Assembly (NCBI GenBank): GCA_023256405.1
Contig: JAGDXK010000027.1
Span: forward strand, 1 to 15,299
Reading direction: 5' to 3'
Source: Nitrososphaerales archaeon
Lineage (GTDB): Archaea; Thermoproteota; Nitrososphaeria; Conexivisphaerales; UBA164
DNA: 15,299 nt
A program made the position numbers and the translations under genes. The notes beneath the pieces are model-generated. The model searched no databases and was not told the DNA's origin. It worked only from the letters and a program-made list of their open reading frames with translations. The first letter of the stretch is position 1. Every line of letters begins with the position of its first letter. Positions 12,376-15,299 of the stretch are shown here, piece by piece.

Positions 12376-13077
12376 TTAAAAATCAGAACTATTAAATTTA
12401 GGCCTCTCTTCGCACAATCCGACATCCTTCACATAATAGATTCTAAGCTTTCTTTCCGTTCTTATAGTGAAAACTGACGCCCTGAATTCAACCCCGGCTC
12501 TGATGGCTTTAAATAAAAGCTCTGAGAACTTCGGGTCTGTTATGTAGTTAGGGTAAAAACACCTAACGTTTTCCCTCATTATCAAGAAGTATATCAGCGC
12601 CTTCCTGCCACTTTCTACCACCTTGATAAGATCCTCCAGGTGCTTTCTGCCTCTCTCGGTCGGGGCGTCCGGGAAAAGGGCCACTCCGCTCTCAGCGAGT
12701 GTGCACCCCTTCGTTTCGACATATTTGTCAGGTTCGACGAAAAAGTCAATTCTGCTGTCCAGAAATTTCACTTCGGGCTTAACGTTGCCCATTTCCCTCA
12801 GCATGCAGAGGGCAATTGGCCTTTGAAGAGCTGAGTTCGTTATAACCCAGGATTCTTTGTCTCTTGCGGCCATGATCAGGCAGCTGGTTTTAAGTCGCTT
12901 CCTATTGATGTAGATGACCTCGTTTCCCGGATATATAAGCTCTCTCAGCCTTCCTGTCTCATGCAGGTGGCAGGCCCTAACGTCACTGCCAGCCAAAACC
13001 CATACAACAAACCTGTTAACCCTTCTGACTATTTTGCCATAGTGATATTTACTGCTGATCTCCAAGCACACCCTCAT
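12376..13077 (-). CDS. sfsA: SfsA family protein
   Basis: Member of the sugar fermentation stimulation protein A family, an OB-fold plus nuclease-like fold of uncertain biological role (DNA binding proposed in E. coli). Length 233 is usual. Motifs in order: KIVRRVNRFVVWV (15-27), HLHETGRLRELIYPG (37-51), NSALQRP (81-87), SRIDFFV (108-114), YVETKGCTL (119-127) and the signature FPDAPTERGRKHLEDL (135-150), with acidic/lysine residues in nuclease-like D-ExK arrangement (D111, E121, K123). ATG 13077 has box A at 13101-13108, again leaderless. Its neighbours are the TGS protein downstream and a remnant element upstream; no functional partner is evident. Confidence 0.93.
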   Translation of the reverse strand: MRVCLEISSKYHYGKIVRRVNRFVVWVLAGSDVRACHLHETGRLRELIYPGNEVIYINRKRLKTSCLIMAARDKESWVITNSALQRPIALCMLREMGNVKPEVKFLDSRIDFFVEPDKYVETKGCTLAESGVALFPDAPTERGRKHLEDLIKVVESGRKALIYFLIMRENVRCFYPNYITDPKFSELLFKAIRAGVEFRASVFTIRTERKLRIYYVKDVGLCEERPKFNSSDF

Positions 13078-13100
13078 AATTGAGTTGTTTTTAGCGCCTG

Positions 13101-13108
13101 ATATAAAA
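13101..13108 (-). promoter_or_regulatory. Box A of sfsA
   Basis: The minus strand reads TTTTATAT 24-31 nt before ATG 13077, a textbook archaeal box A for a leaderless mRNA. Confidence 0.6.
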
Positions 13109-13157
13109 CATGTGCAAGCGCTTAGTCCCTGTCCTTTGAAAGATGTTACCAGTCATT

Positions 13158-13192
13158 GAAAGCCTCGCCCTATCAGGGCGTGAGGGGGTCAG
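13158..13192 (+). mobile_element. Solo IS200/IS605 TnpB right-end (omega-RNA-like) hairpin, copy 2
   Basis: A 35-nt block starting GAAAGCCTCGCCC and ending TGAGGGGGTCAG, about 83% identical to copy 1 at 5133-5168. The stem is better kept: CCTCGCCCT (13163-13171) pairs with AGGGCG (13175-13180) and AGG (13183-13185) around a 3-nt loop, with a TG bulge. Like copy 1 it has the GAAAG lead-in and GG..GTCAG tail of TnpB right ends and no recognisable transposase gene beside it. It is on the plus strand between the sfsA promoter and the 3' end of the A24 peptidase-like gene, so any transcript crossing the tail would run antisense into that gene. Confidence 0.6.
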
Positions 13193-13202
13193 CAATTAGA
13201 TA

Positions 13203-13718
13203 TCAGGGTCTGAAAGTTAAGAGCACAACGTAGGCAAGAGATGAAAGAAAAGCAGCTGCATAGGCATATCCTACGAGCGGCACGCCGTATTCGTACTTTC
13301 CATTCTTTCGGCTCTTGATCATGAACCTTCCATTGTTTTCTCCGCTTTTACCCGAGCTGCCTCTGCTTCGATAATAATAAAATGACAGGTCTATCAGGGC
13401 AGTGAGAGGAAAGAATAGAATCAGGAACGGCACCGCATAAAATATGGAAAATATTGATGGCAGGCCCAGCACATCGCCGATTGCTACATATCCTGCCCTG
13501 TTTATCATAAAAAGCATTACAAAGAAGACAGATGCAAGCAAAAGGCTGAGCTCAAGCGCAAAAAGCCCGCTTATAAGATAAAGGGCAAAATAGGATGCGT
13601 AAGGTAAGATGAGAAAAAGATCGTGCACCTCCCTGTATCTGAAGTCCTCTACTGCGCCTGGTAGAAAAAGGACTCCAGAGACAAGCGAACATAGCAATAC
13701 AAGCTCCGCGTGATTCAA
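13203..13718 (-). CDS. Prepilin peptidase-like A24 aspartyl membrane protease
   Basis: A 171-residue integral membrane protein with about five to six hydrophobic segments (roughly 5-21, 35-52, 56-73, 76-92, 95-112, 149-168). It resembles the short archaeal type IV prepilin/preflagellin peptidases (PibD/FlaK), which cut class III signal peptides in the membrane. The two catalytic aspartates would be D25 in EDFRYREVHD, just after the first segment, and D82 in YVAIGDVLGLP. The second motif is AIGD and not the usual GxGD. A basic soluble loop (117-145) precedes the last segment. The start is TTG, with CTTTAAAC at 13736-13743 as a probable box A. It could supply pilin or archaellin maturation; no pilin or secretion gene is in view. 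Confidence 0.75.
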   Translation of the reverse strand: MNHAELVLLCSLVSGVLFLPGAVEDFRYREVHDLFLILPYASYFALYLISGLFALELSLLLASVFFVMLFMINRAGYVAIGDVLGLPSIFSIFYAVPFLILFFPLTALIDLSFYYYRSRGSSGKSGENNGRFMIKSRKNGKYEYGVPLVGYAYAAAFLSSLAYVVLLTFRP

Positions 13719-13735
13719 GTGTAATAAATGTAACG

Positions 13736-13743
13736 GTTTAAAG
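13736..13743 (-). promoter_or_regulatory. Box A of the A24 peptidase-like gene
   Basis: CTTTAAAC on the minus strand lies 18-25 nt before the TTG start, slightly closer than the other promoters. It forms the left half of a 101-bp divergent promoter region shared with aIF6. Confidence 0.4.
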
Positions 13744-13789
13744 TTAGTTAAGCTTTTTGCCCTGTCTGAGCTGATTCTTCAGTAAACGT

Positions 13790-13796
13790 TTAAAAA
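13790..13796 (+). promoter_or_regulatory. Box A of the aIF6 gene
   Basis: TTTAAAA lies 24-30 nt before TTG 13820. The nearby ATG at 13801 is out of frame with aIF6, so the TTG is the start; no Shine-Dalgarno is visible. Confidence 0.5.
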
Positions 13797-13819
13797 ACCC
13801 ATGATATTAATTTGAAAAG

Positions 13820-14524
13820 TTGTCGATATACCTGTACAATGTATACAGAAATCCAAACGTAGGATTATTCTTGAAGGTATCTGAGAGCCTGCTTCTTGTT
13901 CCGAACGGATATCCCGAAAGAAAGAGCAGGCTCATGTCGGAGATGCTTGGAGTTAACTTCGGCTACGCGAGCGTAGCAGGCGGAAGGCTCCTTGGCCCAC
14001 TTCTTGCTATGAACTCATTTGGTGCCATCACCTCAAAGTTCATAACAGATGAAGAGCTGGAAGGCATAAGAGCCCTCATGAATGGGGAAATTGAGAGGCT
14101 GAACTCCGTCTACACTGCTGTCGGTAACCTATTTCTTGTAAACGACTACGGTGGGATTGCATCACCCATACTTAGCGATGATGAGGTCAACCAAGCTTCG
14201 AAGGTTTTCAAGGTAAGGCTGTTAAAGATGAGCATTGCGGGCTACAATCAGGTTGGTGCTGTGGGGGTGGCCACCAATAAGGGAGCCCTTCTCCATCCTA
14301 TGGCGTCCGAGGAAGAGATAAGGAGGGCAAAGAGCGTGCTCGGGGTAGATGTAGATGTGGGCTCGGTTAACGGAGGGGTTCCCTTCGTGGCCTCCGGAAT
14401 CGTGGGAAACAGCAGGGGACTTATAGTTGGCAGGAGCACAAGCGGCCCCGAGCTCATGATAATAAGCAGAGTCTTCAAGTTTGAGGGAGAGCCAATAAAA
14501 CACATGAAGCTTTTGGAAGAATGA
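13820..14524 (+). CDS. eif6: Translation initiation factor aIF6
   Basis: Anti-association factor that binds the 50S subunit at the uL14/L24e face and prevents premature joining of subunits; also linked to large-subunit maturation. The 234-residue protein shows the five-fold pseudo-symmetric pentein repeats, seen as recurring patterns such as VGLFLKVSESLLLVP (14-28), GRLLGPLLAMNSFGAI (55-70), GNLFLVNDYGGIASP (102-116), GVATNKGALLHPM (148-160) and SGIVGNSRGLIVG (192-204). The start is TTG; the first strand SIYLYNV is kept. In many archaea this gene is clustered with L31e, L39e and LX; here it stands alone between a membrane peptidase and threonine synthase. The 3' end is 6 nt from convergent thrC. 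Confidence 0.96.
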   Translation: MSIYLYNVYRNPNVGLFLKVSESLLLVPNGYPERKSRLMSEMLGVNFGYASVAGGRLLGPLLAMNSFGAITSKFITDEELEGIRALMNGEIERLNSVYTAVGNLFLVNDYGGIASPILSDDEVNQASKVFKVRLLKMSIAGYNQVGAVGVATNKGALLHPMASEEEIRRAKSVLGVDVDVGSVNGGVPFVASGIVGNSRGLIVGRSTSGPELMIISRVFKFEGEPIKHMKLLEE

Positions 14525-14530
14525 ACAGGT

Positions 14531-15299
14531 TTAATAGGGTATTCCTTCCTGTCTTAACGCCTTCTTTAGCTGTTCTATGTCGGGATCTATTTCCGGAGGC
14601 TCAGTGTATAAAGACTGGGCAAAGGCCAGGTCCTTAAAACCTGAGCCCGTTACAAGCACTACTATCCTGTCGCTTCTGTCTATAACCCTGTTATCCAGAA
14701 GCTTCTTAAGGGCTCCAAGCGCTGCTGCCCCGCTTGGCTCCGCAAATATCCCCTCGTACTTTGCAAGGTCCTTTACGGCCTGTGCTATTTCCTCATCGGT
14801 TGCTACCTCGCCAGTGCCTCCAGTCTTCTTTATGCCTTCCAGGGCGGCATCTCCGTCCCAAGGATAAGGATCTGACAGGCCTGCGGCTATGGTGTGGGGA
14901 TGCTTTTCGGGCTCAATTTTCTCAAAAGGTATACCGTTTTTTATCGCCCTGACAAGTGGGCTGTTTCCTGCAGGCTGGACTGCAACGAGCCTAGGATAGT
15001 AGTTTACGAGGCCGATCTCCATGAGATCCCTTACTCCCTTCCACAGGCCAGCCAGAAGGCAGCTGCTGCCTGTGGGCACAAGCATCCAATCGTAGGGCTC
15101 CCAGTTGAACTGCTCGGCCAGCTCAAAGGAAATTCCCTTCGGACCCTCGACCTGATAGGGATTAAATGGCCCGAAGGAAGGTGAGGGATACCAGCCCATC
15201 TGGTCAACAGTAGCAAGCATCATCTTAACAGTTGGATCCTCGCCTTTCTCTATGCCCCTTACTTTAATTACTGAGGCTCCGTAGAGCTTGAGCTGCGCT
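14531..15299 (-). CDS. thrC: Threonine synthase (3' part, runs off the window)
   Basis: PLP-dependent fold type II enzyme converting O-phosphohomoserine to threonine. The visible 255 residues are the C-terminal part; the frame is open to the window edge, where QLKLYGASVIKVRG is the expected mid-protein segment, so the ATG at 15223 is internal and not the start. Supporting motifs: glycine-rich phosphate-binding loop VPTGSSCLLAGLWKG, the SPLVRAIKNG stretch, AEPSGAAALGAL and the C-terminal LVTGSGFKD. The N-terminal PLP lysine is outside the window. Other fold type II enzymes (threonine dehydratase, cysteate synthase) are less likely given the TVDQMGWYPSPSF segment and the LVTGSGFKD ending. Confidence 0.9.
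   Translation of the reverse strand, partial: AQLKLYGASVIKVRGIEKGEDPTVKMMLATVDQMGWYPSPSFGPFNPYQVEGPKGISFELAEQFNWEPYDWMLVPTGSSCLLAGLWKGVRDLMEIGLVNYYPRLVAVQPAGNSPLVRAIKNGIPFEKIEPEKHPHTIAAGLSDPYPWDGDAALEGIKKTGGTGEVATDEEIAQAVKDLAKYEGIFAEPSGAAALGALKKLLDNRVIDRSDRIVVLVTGSGFKDLAFAQSLYTEPPEIDPDIEQLKKALRQEGIPY

Noticed and set aside
12640..12834. Small plus-strand ORFs opposite sfsA and other 60-130-codon ORFs opposite real genes
   Set aside because: They lie wholly within well-supported genes and show no family motifs or ribosome binding sites.
5133..13192. The two similar hairpins as part of a CRISPR array
   Set aside because: Only two copies 8 kb apart, with no regular spacers; the structure fits TnpB right ends instead.
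15031..15223. ATG 15223 as the start of threonine synthase
   Set aside because: The frame remains open and homologous (LKLYGASVIKVRG) to the window edge, so the gene is truncated by the window, not short.

Overview
This window looks like a chromosomal stretch from a thermophilic archaeon, most likely in or near Thermoproteota (crenarchaeote-like); I cannot place it more finely. Reasons: archaeal-only or archaeal-type genes (class I CCA-adding enzyme, prefoldin alpha next to FtsY, ribosomal protein L10e, Dph2, aIF6, a Cgi121-like KEOPS subunit), A/T-rich TATA (box A) elements about 22-31 nt ahead of start codons that imply mostly leaderless transcripts, and frequent TTG starts (7 of 19 genes with a visible start).

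Layout. 1-39 is the 3' end of a tRNA without an encoded CCA. 103-624 is a DUF309 protein. 666-2015 is the CCA-adding enzyme, whose 3' end overlaps a convergent endonuclease III gene by 15 nt. On the minus strand, 4293 down to 2001 is a tight cluster: ubiquitin-like/MoaD-like protein, Cgi121-like protein (TTGA overlap), ThiF/MoeB-type E1, and endonuclease III (47-nt overlap). A divergent pair of histidine-phosphatase-fold genes (4352-4969 minus; phosphoglycerate mutase 5259-5885 plus) surrounds a 289-bp intergenic stretch with strong palindromes and a hairpin resembling the right end/omega-RNA of IS200/IS605 TnpB elements. A GalT-like HIT protein follows the mutase. From 6979 to 11357, on the plus strand, lie prefoldin alpha, FtsY, family-5 uracil-DNA glycosylase, NadE, L10e and Dph2. 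On the minus strand follow a TGS-domain protein with a decayed GTPase domain (11364-12332) and SfsA (12376-13077). A second copy of the TnpB-right-end-like hairpin sits at 13158-13192. Then come an A24 prepilin-peptidase-like membrane protein (minus), aIF6 (plus), and the 3' part of threonine synthase (minus, running off the window).

How the genes fit together. Much of the window is translation and tRNA biology: a tRNA lacking encoded CCA, the CCA enzyme, a Cgi121-like KEOPS subunit, a Ubl/E1 pair that in related systems supplies sulfur for tRNA or molybdopterin or modifies proteins, L10e, aIF6, diphthamide synthesis, and prefoldin/SRP receptor for folding and targeting. DNA base repair appears twice (Nth, UDGb). 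The remainder is central metabolism (phosphoglycerate mutase, NadE, GalT-like, threonine synthase). The points most worth a second look are the two solitary TnpB-right-end/omega-RNA-like hairpins, the pseudo-GTPase TGS protein, the CCA enzyme whose third catalytic carboxylate position is Asn, and the Ubl-Cgi121-E1-Nth cluster.
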